Of a stretch of 64,000 nucleotides of DNA, positions 53,601 to 61,086 are shown in pieces. Below the pieces are notes generated by a model. That model did no database searches. It was not told the origin of the DNA and worked only from the letters and a program-made list of their open reading frames with translations. The first letter of the stretch is position 1. Each line of letters starts with the position of its first letter. Made by a program: the position numbers and the translations under genes. Origin of the DNA: CALOFP01 sp942492635. GTDB lineage: Bacteria; UBP6; UBA1177; CALOFP01. The DNA lies in the NCBI GenBank assembly GCA_942492635.1, contig CALOFP010000002.1:434001-498000 (forward strand). Reading direction: 5' to 3'.

Positions 53601-54131
53601 GACTATGTGGAAGCTTCCCTTCGTCGTTCGTCTGTCGTGTTTGGGGTTGTGAAGAATTCCCTGTTTTATCCTGAAACTTCTGATGTAGGAAGTTGTGAAT
53701 TCGTTTTTGTCCGGAGCAATACTCATCTCTCTGGCCATGCCGTAGCGATCCAGAACGAAAGTGGTTCTCGGAAGTTTCATTTTGGATTCAAGATCGGTTC
53801 CCTTCATATATTCGGAAAGGAATGTCTCGATTCTCCTGTCCGTAGGCGGTAGATGCTCTCGTAGAATTCTTGCCTTTTCGCGGTAGTCTTCAAGAAGGTT
53901 TTCTGAAAGAGTTATGAAATCGATATCGGAGAGATACTTTCCAAATCCCTCTCTCATTGACGAGATGTCTTTTGAACCCTCAATGATTTCAAGAAGATTT
54001 TGATCTGATCCTGTATATATCGGGAGTCCCATCGATGCCAGCTTAAGGTTTATGTACCGAATAAGCTCACCGGTTTCCTTGCTGTTGGAAAGATTCTGGG
54101 GATGGCTTTCGATTCTTTTTCTGATCTCCAT
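50610..54131 (-). CDS. Very large protein resembling pyrophosphate-type PEP carboxykinase
   Basis: 1,173 residues, ATG 54131 with CGGAGGATAAA. Size and motifs recall the PPi-dependent PEPCK family (about 1,100-1,200 residues) known from Entamoeba and propionibacteria: VTLIGDNYFGYSKKEIKTQI, HKPCTVSGGGKSEISKSLL, GAGSEGALTKGPFNMLSPTT and NALLSYILCGYNG. That enzyme makes PEP and PPi-linked products from oxaloacetate, replacing ATP/GTP-PEPCK. The assignment is from memory of the family; ordinary PEPCK motifs are absent. If right, it would link to the succinyl-CoA synthetase encoded at 31276-33324. No neighbour shares its operon. Confidence 0.55.
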   Translation of the reverse strand: MEIRKRIESHPQNLSNSKETGELIRYINLKLASMGLPIYTGSDQNLLEIIEGSKDISSMREGFGKYLSDIDFITLSENLLEDYREKARILREHLPPTDRRIETFLSEYMKGTDLESKMKLPRTTFVLDRYGMAREMSIAPDKNEFTTSYIRSFRIKQGILHNPKHDRRTTKGSFHIVEGGLPVPLDKKEVPREAFAHMFHAAVNPPDDMMILPFTSSQKEKAAVFVSLLLRPLVSPEVKGIRTEKRMETRFFVPGSLVSNLDFVESIFGNWGDPGLPVNDPALDSDRFSGHTGCIILAPHLTLMTKKELGLPKFENATERQKDEGMFYRDEGELYNDGIPFKITCRDEKGVVVTLIGDNYFGYSKKEIKTQISYAANLMGMVEEEHAGGTVAFSRRSMGEQFFGRHLMKKYPHTFEDVKKTFSKMIDEKPGNYATDKKFPNIVYLPEDAEIQLYNATVTWVDEGRKMRIKLLPNQHYFHPSGHRIHMEKHPASPAWRLVSTSPVGVFCHKPCTVSGGGKSEISKSLLNAIIYGPFYVHNIEKDLELAEKVINFDYSNRWKTESKRTKPSRHVLSWERTLGSVIKLLTPSPLHTDKYNDFVESIPDHVKALVLLIKRFYREEWGDNWKKFFNVDRINGKEGHALFFNGRKVMAGYLRIGFAGDNSWFLHKLRTDFIASAKIQMEDDITSSIVLSDSYFGGRGERSLKITENCEFRFFQRPDEAITRGYDKEAEADLSMKNNFTTNYEPLTPIDAKNLIEDAIGFDQYTKPIQDIIVEGKKGKYGSYFISPAHPRVIEQKRSKNPRYLQLRHDFTNPEEYYLAEIAKRLFEKVSPDKPIHFPVDAVLPARRNNPADREKGIKALSIYNPIHYQELPELFMDFIASLTGKSPSTTGAGSEGALTKGPFNMLSPTTDLNNALLSYILCGYNGFTTPAGYIGHKYRIDHDISILIPEIWCRFRAEERDPQEMIEDGALEKVDDFEHRGKTVPASRLGYRITGKFLYHFLNRVFDEPQAVFPVDMLRPELQDIENFVDGIENIVGTHKKIAKLYFDDGSIEAAIPPLKALLNIMAYGHYEDRDITHPEIRKMFTRKEVLSSDWYRKRLELQRDRNSALMKRHIAYINRFLSNKINLDVSEKLGLEERLKRAKEELRDIESPTYISTLEGTIGADPLFKK

Positions 54132-54464
54132 TTTATCCTCCGTTGTTGTGAAGAACTAATGATATATGGAATCGAGAGGATGAGCAAAATAATTCAAGAT
54201 GAATACAAAATGCGGTTGTGTCGCGCCTGTTTTCCCTCTTTTGAAAGGAAAAAGACGATGAAATATCCTTCCCGATTTCTGGAACAGTCGCTTTTTTCGG
54301 AAAGAGATCGGTTTCCATCAAATCATGAAAATAGGACAGGTGAATATGGGCCAAAAGCTGCTCCTGTTTAAAAATTCGGGGGAAATTGGTAATTAGGTTC
54401 TCCGAATTCTCTTGACAAGATCTCCCTTCTATGTAAAGTTGAAGAGGTTTTTTAAAGGGGTGAA
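54132..54464. other. Intergenic region, 333 bases, no gene
   Basis: Divergent region between the PEPCK-like gene and the metal-efflux operon. Short readings on both strands lack ribosome binding sites and family features. The operon promoter is at its right end. Confidence 0.5.
54412..54439 (+). promoter_or_regulatory. Candidate promoter of the metal-efflux gene group
   Basis: Perfect TTGACA at 54412-54417 and TAAAGT at 54434-54439, 16-base spacer, about 25 bases before ATG 54465. Confidence 0.4.
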
Positions 54465-54881
54465 ATGAGCTTTTTAAAAAAAATAATTGTAGTTTTTGTT
54501 TACTTTGCTGCAATTCTTCACGGTCCGGGAGAACGTGTGCTCTGTTTCGGAAGGGACGGACATGTCTCTTTTGCTCCCCATCATCACAACTGCTCCGGAA
54601 GAACTGTTGAGTTCCAGCAGAAACCGGGACATTTCAATTTTGCCGCCAGACACCCCGGACCCGGACATTGTCTAGATATAGACGTTCCGTCAATGGGGAA
54701 TCATGCAAAATCAGGAGAGAAGGAACTTTTACTCTCTACCACAGCCGTTGCCGCTTCATATTATCCTGTCAGGATTCCGGCAGCGACAGATTTCCTTAAG
54801 GATATTCGTCCCAACGCTCCCCCGAACTTGGGGAAGTCTTATGTCCATAAAATTCTTGAAAAATCAATTATTCTGAATTGA
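54465..54881 (+). CDS. Small exported His/Cys-containing protein of efflux cluster
   Basis: 138 residues, ATG 54465 after AAAGGGGTGAA. A hydrophobic N-terminus (5-22) acts as signal or anchor. Next comes VLCFGRDGHVSFAPHHHNCSG and later GPGHCLDIDVPSMGN. The pairing CFGxDGHV ... HCxDI recalls small uncharacterised proteins seen near heavy-metal RND pumps, and the His/Cys spacing could bind a transition metal. Function unproven. It is followed by the TolC-like gene after about 210 bases. Confidence 0.6.
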   Translation: MSFLKKIIVVFVYFAAILHGPGERVLCFGRDGHVSFAPHHHNCSGRTVEFQQKPGHFNFAARHPGPGHCLDIDVPSMGNHAKSGEKELLLSTTAVAASYYPVRIPAATDFLKDIRPNAPPNLGKSYVHKILEKSIILN

Positions 54882-55094
54882 ATCCCGTTCTGAAAATCCA
54901 CTTTTATTTAATTTGTAAAAGCGTATAACTGCATAATTTTATTATTCTGTTTGCGCAAAGAATGACTTTGTTTTTTGAGTTTCGTTTGATGATTCGGCGT
55001 ATGGTCGGGAAGAAGACTTTTTCCTGTAATACCGATTTCTAAACGAACGAAAAACAGGCAGGCAGAGTCAAAGGAATATTTTTTGGAGGAAGAT

Positions 55095-56318
55095 ATGCAG
55101 AAAAGATTGATTGCCGTGCTGCTGATTCTCTTTTCCTGTTCGCTTTTTGCAACGGAAGAGGGGGTTGTCGAGCGCTTTATTAAGCACGGTTACGGTGAAA
55201 AATTTCGGCGGGCTTCCCGTGCGGGAATAGAGGCTTCGGGTGAGTACAAACCGTGGATGAAGAATCCTGGAGTCTCATTTTCTTTCGGTCGCCCATTCAG
55301 CGGAGGCGATGCCTACGAGATGAAGCTCATAGGACTTTCACTCTCCCTGGATATTGCGGGAAACTACTTTCTTGAAAAGGATGCTGCAATTTTCGAAGGA
55401 GAGGCGGCGCAGCTCAGCTCCTATGCGAGGCTTTTTTCCGCAGTTGGCGATTTTCGGGAGCTTCTACTGATTACCCGTTTGCAAGAGGAGAAGGTTACGA
55501 TTCTTGCGGATTCACAGAATCGTCTGGACAAGATGATAGGTGAAGTGAAGGGTCTTGTGGAAGGAAACTCCATGGCACCCCTTGATTTGATGCGCCTCAG
55601 GAATGCGTCCTCTGTTCATCGCCGCAGGGTTGTCTCCGAAACAGCTGCTCTCGAGGGTTTAAAGAAAAGAGTTGAGACTCTTATCGGTGGAACTTTTGAA
55701 ACGGTTCCTTTTTCCATCATGCTTTCCGAAAACAGTTCGGATGATGTAGTCCGGAAGGCGATGGAGAGAAATCCGATTCTCAGGAAGCTGGAACGGAAGT
55801 TGAAGGCTGCCGAAAAGAGAAACGATATTGCCGGAAGAATCTGGATTCCGTCGCCTGAAGTTGAAGGCAGCATAAAAAGAAATGCACCCGATGAGGGCGA
55901 TCCGGAATCTAGTTTCGAGGTCGGAATATCTTTTTCACTCCCGATTTTCGATCACGGACAGAAGGAAAAAAAGGTTGCCGATGCCGAACTTAAGGGGCTT
56001 CTTTTCGACTATGCCCTTATGAAAAGAGATCTTTCGGCCACAGTTGGAGAGCTCTACTCAAGAGTCGTCACTCTCGGGAATGAAGATTCAGCTGAAAACG
56101 ATCCAATGAAAACTCTTGATCTCGTCATAGAGTCATACAGATCCGGAGCTGCCGGGATTAACGATGTTATAGAAACTATTTCACTTTCGGAAGAGGTGAA
56201 AATCTCTGCCGTCGAAAGGAAGTTTGAAAGGCAGCAGCTCATACTCTCTCTTTACCGGGCTGCTGGATATTTCGGAAATGAAAAGATTGAAAAGATGGTT
56301 GAAGGAGGCGTGAGATGA
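55095..56318 (+). CDS. TolC-family outer-membrane efflux protein (CusC/CzcC-like)
   Basis: 407 residues, ATG 55095 after GGAGGA; the in-frame TTG 55083 sits before that box. Signal peptide MQKRLIAVLLILFSCSLFA. The chain shows the alternating helical-hairpin repeats of outer-membrane efflux proteins, with DFRELLLITRLQEEKVTILADS in the first half and EVGISFSLPIFDHGQKEKKVADAE in the second. It forms the trimeric exit duct of a tripartite pump. The stop overlaps the adaptor start as ATGA. Confidence 0.8.
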   Translation: MQKRLIAVLLILFSCSLFATEEGVVERFIKHGYGEKFRRASRAGIEASGEYKPWMKNPGVSFSFGRPFSGGDAYEMKLIGLSLSLDIAGNYFLEKDAAIFEGEAAQLSSYARLFSAVGDFRELLLITRLQEEKVTILADSQNRLDKMIGEVKGLVEGNSMAPLDLMRLRNASSVHRRRVVSETAALEGLKKRVETLIGGTFETVPFSIMLSENSSDDVVRKAMERNPILRKLERKLKAAEKRNDIAGRIWIPSPEVEGSIKRNAPDEGDPESSFEVGISFSLPIFDHGQKEKKVADAELKGLLFDYALMKRDLSATVGELYSRVVTLGNEDSAENDPMKTLDLVIESYRSGAAGINDVIETISLSEEVKISAVERKFERQQLILSLYRAAGYFGNEKIEKMVEGGVR

Positions 56319-57865
56319 GAAATCTCGTTTTTATATTTACGGTTGTATCCCTTTTTTGCCTGTCCGGATGTTCGAAACTGAACGGAGAGGAGAATCATGG
56401 GAAAGATATTCACAAGAAAAACAGCAAGGGTGAAAAGGTTGAATCCGATACCATGTGCAAAATCGGAGCTCAGTGTGGAGAAGGTTCGGAGAACTTCAAA
56501 GGAATAGCTGTTGGTGAAAAGGATGGACACCATCACGAGGATCATGCAGGCCATAAAGATCATGCAGACCACAAAGATCATGTAGATCACAAAGATCATG
56601 CAGACCACAAGGATCATTTAGACCACAAAGACCACTCAGATCACAAACATTGTGGGCTCCATAAGCAAAATCCCGACCATAAAGATCATGCAGACCACAA
56701 AGATCATGCAGACCACAAAGATCATGCAGACCACAAAGATCATGCAGGTCATGAAGGTCATGAGCACCACAATCATGGTCATGAGGGACATGGTGCAGCT
56801 GGTCAGGATGGTATCTATTTTCACAAAAAGGATCAGGACAAGATTGATTTTTCAACTGCCGAGGTTCATAACCGCAGGATTTTGAAGAGTGTTTCGGTTC
56901 CGGCTCAGGTTGTTGCCGATCCACGTCTTACTTCTATTGTCGCTTCTCCTATGAGAGGCAGGATCTATATCGGTTACGGAAAGAATCTTCTCTATCCGGG
57001 AAAGAGGGTGAAAAGAGGCGAGACTGTTGCCTACGCAATTCCTTTCGCTGCAAGAGAGTACTGGAGCGAAATGGTTGAGGCCAGTGAAAAGGCTTCTGCT
57101 GAATTTGATTTCGCACAAAAGGAGTATGACAGAATAAAATCTCTGGTTGATAAGGAACTTATGGCGGGTAGTGAACTTGTGGCTGCCGAGAAAAATCTTC
57201 GTGACGCAAAGGCGGGTCTCAAGGCCGCTGAGTCCAACCTGAGACAGCTGAACGGTAGAAAGTCAAAACCGATCGCAATAAAGTCAGCAAGAACAGGGAT
57301 TGTCACCAAACTCTTTCTTGAGCATGGCATGACGGTTGATGCAGGTGCGAATGTTGCCGAAATCGTCTCAACCGAGAAGAAAATTGTTAAGGCTCACGTT
57401 TTCAGGAGCGATATCGATTCGATGGATTCTATAGGAAGCGGTTACGTTCGTAAGGGTGATCACAACTTCGTTATCGATAATATTAAGGGAAAGCTTCTCC
57501 GTGGAGCTCTTGTTTTCGAGCAGGATTCGCTTTCTGCAGAGGTTGCTGTTGTTTTGGATAATGATGAACTCTCTTTCGGAGACAGTGTTGAGCTCAATCT
57601 TGGTGTCGGAAAGGGTTCGGAGACTCCTTCCGTTCCTCTGGATGCAATTGTAGAGATCAACACAAGACCCTACCTTTTCATTAAAAAGGGAACCGAACTT
57701 TTTGAACAGAGGCTTGTAGAGCTTGGAGAGTGTGATGGTAAGTACGTTTCAGTACTGAGGGGGGTGAGAGATGGAGAAACAGTTGTTGTCAACGGCGGTT
57801 TCGAGATTTACGCCTCAAGTTTAGGTGGAAGCCTGGGCGGAAGCCATGCCGGTCACAATCACTAA
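56315..57865 (+). CDS. Periplasmic adaptor (CusB/CzcB-type) lipoprotein with His-rich repeats
   Basis: 516 residues overlapping the previous stop. Lipobox LSGCSK anchors it to the inner membrane. Residues about 70-160 are a His/Asp-rich array of HKDHAD-type hexads ending in HEGHEHHNHGHEGHGA. The membrane-fusion core follows: a barrel-sandwich half (SIVASPMRGRIYIGYGKNL with VKRGETVAYA), a helical hairpin (MVEASEKASAEFDFAQKEYD) and the returning strand RTGIVTKLFLEHGMTVDAG. The His array would bind metal ions and hand them to the pump. Repeat number may vary between strains. Confidence 0.85.
   Translation: MRNLVFIFTVVSLFCLSGCSKLNGEENHGKDIHKKNSKGEKVESDTMCKIGAQCGEGSENFKGIAVGEKDGHHHEDHAGHKDHADHKDHVDHKDHADHKDHLDHKDHSDHKHCGLHKQNPDHKDHADHKDHADHKDHADHKDHAGHEGHEHHNHGHEGHGAAGQDGIYFHKKDQDKIDFSTAEVHNRRILKSVSVPAQVVADPRLTSIVASPMRGRIYIGYGKNLLYPGKRVKRGETVAYAIPFAAREYWSEMVEASEKASAEFDFAQKEYDRIKSLVDKELMAGSELVAAEKNLRDAKAGLKAAESNLRQLNGRKSKPIAIKSARTGIVTKLFLEHGMTVDAGANVAEIVSTEKKIVKAHVFRSDIDSMDSIGSGYVRKGDHNFVIDNIKGKLLRGALVFEQDSLSAEVAVVLDNDELSFGDSVELNLGVGKGSETPSVPLDAIVEINTRPYLFIKKGTELFEQRLVELGECDGKYVSVLRGVRDGETVVVNGGFEIYASSLGGSLGGSHAGHNH
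56552..56749 (+). repeat. 18-base in-frame repeats encoding HKDHAD hexads
   Basis: Two blocks, about 56552-56640 (diverged copies) and 56678-56749 (four almost identical copies of 18 bases), are separated by a short spacer. The near-identity of the second block suggests recent slippage expansion within the adaptor gene. Confidence 0.85.
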
Positions 57866-57880
57866 AGAAGGGAGTTTTTT

Positions 57881-60800
57881 ATGTGGGATTTGCTAATAAA
57901 ATGGTCGCTTAAGAACAGAAATGCGGTGTTCGCAATCGGCGCGATAATTCTCTTCTACGGTATCTACACAGCCTATGATATGAGGGTCGACGCCCTTCCT
58001 GATATAACCGCACCAACAGTAACCATCATAACCGAATCGAGGGGAATGGCACCGGACGAGGTGGAAAACCTCATAACTTTTCCTCTCGAGACAGCACTGA
58101 ACGGTGCTCCGGGACTCAGGAGGGTCCGAAGCAAGTCGGCGATCGGCCTTTCAATAATCTGGGCCGAATTCAAGTGGGATGTCGATCAGTATCTCGCAAG
58201 ACAGATTGTTTCCGAGCGTCTCCAGATTGCGAGAAACCAGCTTCCTCCGGAGGCTGAAAATCCTGTGATGGCACCCATGACATCGATCATGGGCGAAATT
58301 ATGGTTGTCGGTCTCTATGGCGACGGTTCCGTTTCCGAACTGGAACTTAGGGACATGGCGGAGTGGGAGATAGCAAGACGTCTTCTCGGTATCTCCGGTG
58401 TCGCCCAGGTCACTCCTCTCGGAGGAAAGAACAGGCAGGTTCAGATTGTACTGAAGCCGGAGGTGATGAATCGCTTAAAGCTGGGTCACGAGCAGGTTAT
58501 CGCTGCGGTTGAGGGTGCCTCGGCAAACTATCCCGGCGGGTTTTTCAACAGCGGAAAACATGAATATGTCATAAGGGGAATAGGTCGGGCTGAAAAGCTT
58601 GAGGAACTTGAAAAGATGGTTGTCGCAAAAAAGGGCAATGCTCCGATTCTTCTAGGGAATGTTGCCGATGTTCGTTACGGATTCGAATTTCCAAGAGGTG
58701 CGGCTTCCGCCAATGGTAAGAGTTCCGTGCTTCTGACAATTCAGAAGCAGCCGGATGCGGATACCCTGGCGCTGACCGGAAGGATAGACAGTGAGCTGGA
58801 TTCAATCGAGAAAGCACTCCCGAAGGGAATGAAGCTGTTCCGCGAGGGATTCCGGCAGGAAACCTTTATCAACAGAGCCATTTCCAACGTTATGCAACAC
58901 ATTTTCGAGAGTTCGATTCTGGTCATTTTCGTTCTCTTTCTCTTTCTCGCAAACAAGAGGGCGGCTCTCATCTCCCTCACTGCGCTTCCTCTTTCTCTTC
59001 TTACGGGAATCCTTGTGATCAAGTGGCTCGGTTACTCAATCAACACAATGACCCTTGGAGGTTTCGCTATCGCCATCGGAGCGCTGGTGGACGATGCGAT
59101 TATCGATGTTGAGAATGTTTTCAGGCGTTTGCGACAACGTGCTGCCCTGCCTCCGGTGGAGAGGGAGGGCCTTCTAGAGACGGTTTTCAAGGCGTCCAGC
59201 GAGATCCGTTCCTCCATTGTCTACGCCAACGTCATAATTACCGTCGTCTTCGTTCCTCTCTTTTTCCTTACCGGACTTGAGGGTAGGTTGATGCTTCCTC
59301 TGGGTATCGCCTACGTTGTGAGTATTGCAGCCTCCCTTTTTGTTGCGGTAACAATAACACCGGCAATGTGTCTTGTCATGTTCAGGAACCTGGATAAGGT
59401 TAAGGAAAAAGAGGAGAAGGAGAGCCGCTTTACCCTCTTCCTCAAAAGGATTTATGCGCCCCTTCTCGATTTTTCAATCAAGCATGCCAAAAAGATTGCG
59501 GTACTTTCTCTTGCGGGTACCGTAGCGTCCGTTTTCATTTTCACCTCTTTCGGTCGAAACTTCATGCCTCACTTCAACGAGGGAAGTTTCTCCATCGCCG
59601 CCTTCACCGTTCCAGGTGTTTCACTTGAACAGTCCGACAGGATGATGAAGAGACTGGATAAATCCATAAGCGATCTTGAGTTCGTCCGAGGTGTTACAAG
59701 ACGTACGGGCCGCGGCGGTGAAAAGGATGAGCACGGTCACGACGTAAACGCAAGCGGAATGGATATCATGATCGACTCCTCGAAGATTTCAAGGGAGGAG
59801 GCCGAGATGAAGATTCGCGAGGTGGCCAACTCCATTCCCGGAATCAACGTCATCGTAACCCAGCCGATCAGTTTCCGTATCGCCCACATGAATACGGGTG
59901 CGGAGGCATCTCTCGCACTCAAGATATTCGGAGACGATCTCGGAACTCTTCGAAAACTGGCAAAGAATGTGAAAGGCGCGGTTGACGGTACGGAAGGACT
60001 TGTGGATCTCAAGGTGGAGCAGCAGACTGATATTCCCCAGATTGTCATAAAGCCCGATTACGCCTCTCTCGCAACTCTTGGAATCCAGCCTGGAACGCTC
60101 ACCAGATTTGTCGAAACAGCATTTAATGGCACCAGAGTGGGCAGGTTTTTCCAGAAAAACCGAAGCTATGACATGACGGTTCGTTATCCTGATGACTATC
60201 TGGAGAATTTTGACAAGCTGAAGTCTGCACCGCTTACCTCGGACGGAGAGAGAATGGTAACGCTCGATCGCGCGGCAAAGGTAAGGAAGGATCTCGGGCC
60301 GAACATGATCCAACGTGAAAACGTTCAGCGAAGGATAATGGTTACCGGAAATGTTTTCGGAAGGGACGCAAAGAGTGTTGTCGAGGATATGAAGGAGAAG
60401 ATTGAGAAGAGTGTAAAGTTCCCCAAGGGATACTACATCGTCTACGGCGGCGACTTCGAGTCTGAGGCGAGGGCGACAAAGACAATCGGAATTCTTTCTC
60501 TGGTTGCGCTTTTTGCCATTTTCCTCATTCTCTGGAGTGTTTTCTCATCGGTTCGTGATGCACTGCTCATAATGGTTAACCAGCCTCTGGCACTAATGGG
60601 CGGGACGGTTGCCGTCTTTTTCATGGATTCCATTATCACAACCGCATCTCTTGTCGGTTTCATAACTCTCTTCGGAATAGCTACGAGAAACGGAATTATC
60701 ATGGTGAGCCACTACAGGCATCTCATGACCGAGGAGGGCGCATCTTTCAGTGAGGCCGTCAGACGGGGAAGCATGGAACGTCTTGTTCCCGTGATGATGA

Positions 60801-60988
60801 CGGCCATGACAACGGCGCTGGCCCTTATTCCCATCGCCTTCGCTCTCGATGAGCCGGGTAACGAGATTCAGGCGCCTATGGCACTGGTTATTCTCGGCGG
60901 AATTGTCACATCGACGATTTTGAATATGGTTGTTGTGCCGGCACTTTATCACCTCTTCGGCAAAAAACAGACTGCACAGGCGAGCTGA
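57881..60988 (+). CDS. Heavy-metal RND efflux pump (CusA/CzcA family)
   Basis: 1,035 residues, ATG 57881 after AAGAAGGGAG. Twelve expected membrane helices and two large periplasmic loops. It has the RND opening DMRVDALPDITAPTVTI, the charged transmembrane-4 segment GALVDDAIIDVENVFRR (proton relay), and a second-half TM cluster ending GNEIQAPMALVILGG. HME-type length. A His/Asp stretch DEHGHDVN lies in the porter domain. It exports divalent or monovalent metal ions using proton force; Cu/Ag versus Zn/Co/Cd is not decided. Confidence 0.88.
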   Translation: MWDLLIKWSLKNRNAVFAIGAIILFYGIYTAYDMRVDALPDITAPTVTIITESRGMAPDEVENLITFPLETALNGAPGLRRVRSKSAIGLSIIWAEFKWDVDQYLARQIVSERLQIARNQLPPEAENPVMAPMTSIMGEIMVVGLYGDGSVSELELRDMAEWEIARRLLGISGVAQVTPLGGKNRQVQIVLKPEVMNRLKLGHEQVIAAVEGASANYPGGFFNSGKHEYVIRGIGRAEKLEELEKMVVAKKGNAPILLGNVADVRYGFEFPRGAASANGKSSVLLTIQKQPDADTLALTGRIDSELDSIEKALPKGMKLFREGFRQETFINRAISNVMQHIFESSILVIFVLFLFLANKRAALISLTALPLSLLTGILVIKWLGYSINTMTLGGFAIAIGALVDDAIIDVENVFRRLRQRAALPPVEREGLLETVFKASSEIRSSIVYANVIITVVFVPLFFLTGLEGRLMLPLGIAYVVSIAASLFVAVTITPAMCLVMFRNLDKVKEKEEKESRFTLFLKRIYAPLLDFSIKHAKKIAVLSLAGTVASVFIFTSFGRNFMPHFNEGSFSIAAFTVPGVSLEQSDRMMKRLDKSISDLEFVRGVTRRTGRGGEKDEHGHDVNASGMDIMIDSSKISREEAEMKIREVANSIPGINVIVTQPISFRIAHMNTGAEASLALKIFGDDLGTLRKLAKNVKGAVDGTEGLVDLKVEQQTDIPQIVIKPDYASLATLGIQPGTLTRFVETAFNGTRVGRFFQKNRSYDMTVRYPDDYLENFDKLKSAPLTSDGERMVTLDRAAKVRKDLGPNMIQRENVQRRIMVTGNVFGRDAKSVVEDMKEKIEKSVKFPKGYYIVYGGDFESEARATKTIGILSLVALFAIFLILWSVFSSVRDALLIMVNQPLALMGGTVAVFFMDSIITTASLVGFITLFGIATRNGIIMVSHYRHLMTEEGASFSEAVRRGSMERLVPVMMTAMTTALALIPIAFALDEPGNEIQAPMALVILGGIVTSTILNMVVVPALYHLFGKKQTAQAS

Positions 60989-61027
60989 TTCTAACCCCAC
61001 ATTCCCATAAGATCATTTAATATTTGT

Positions 61028-61055
61028 TTGATTTCTCCCGATAAAATGATATACT
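61028..61055 (+). promoter_or_regulatory. Candidate promoter of the propeller-GGDEF gene
   Basis: TTGATT at 61028-61033 and TATACT at 61050-61055, 16-base spacer, about 30 bases before ATG 61087. Confidence 0.4.
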
Positions 61056-61086
61056 TTATTAAGTAATTTTAAATTAAATTATCGAA

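Noticed and set aside
54133..54513. 126-codon minus-strand reading in the gap before the metal-efflux group
   Set aside because: No ribosome binding site, low-complexity composition and overlap with the promoter and start of the plus-strand gene.
56552..56749. Possible CRISPR array
   Set aside because: The 18-base units are contiguous, in frame and encode HKDHAD hexads; there are no spacers or cas genes.
56496..56924. Minus-strand reading with repeated CGLHDLC units
   Set aside because: It is the complement of the His-rich repeats of the adaptor gene and not an independent gene.
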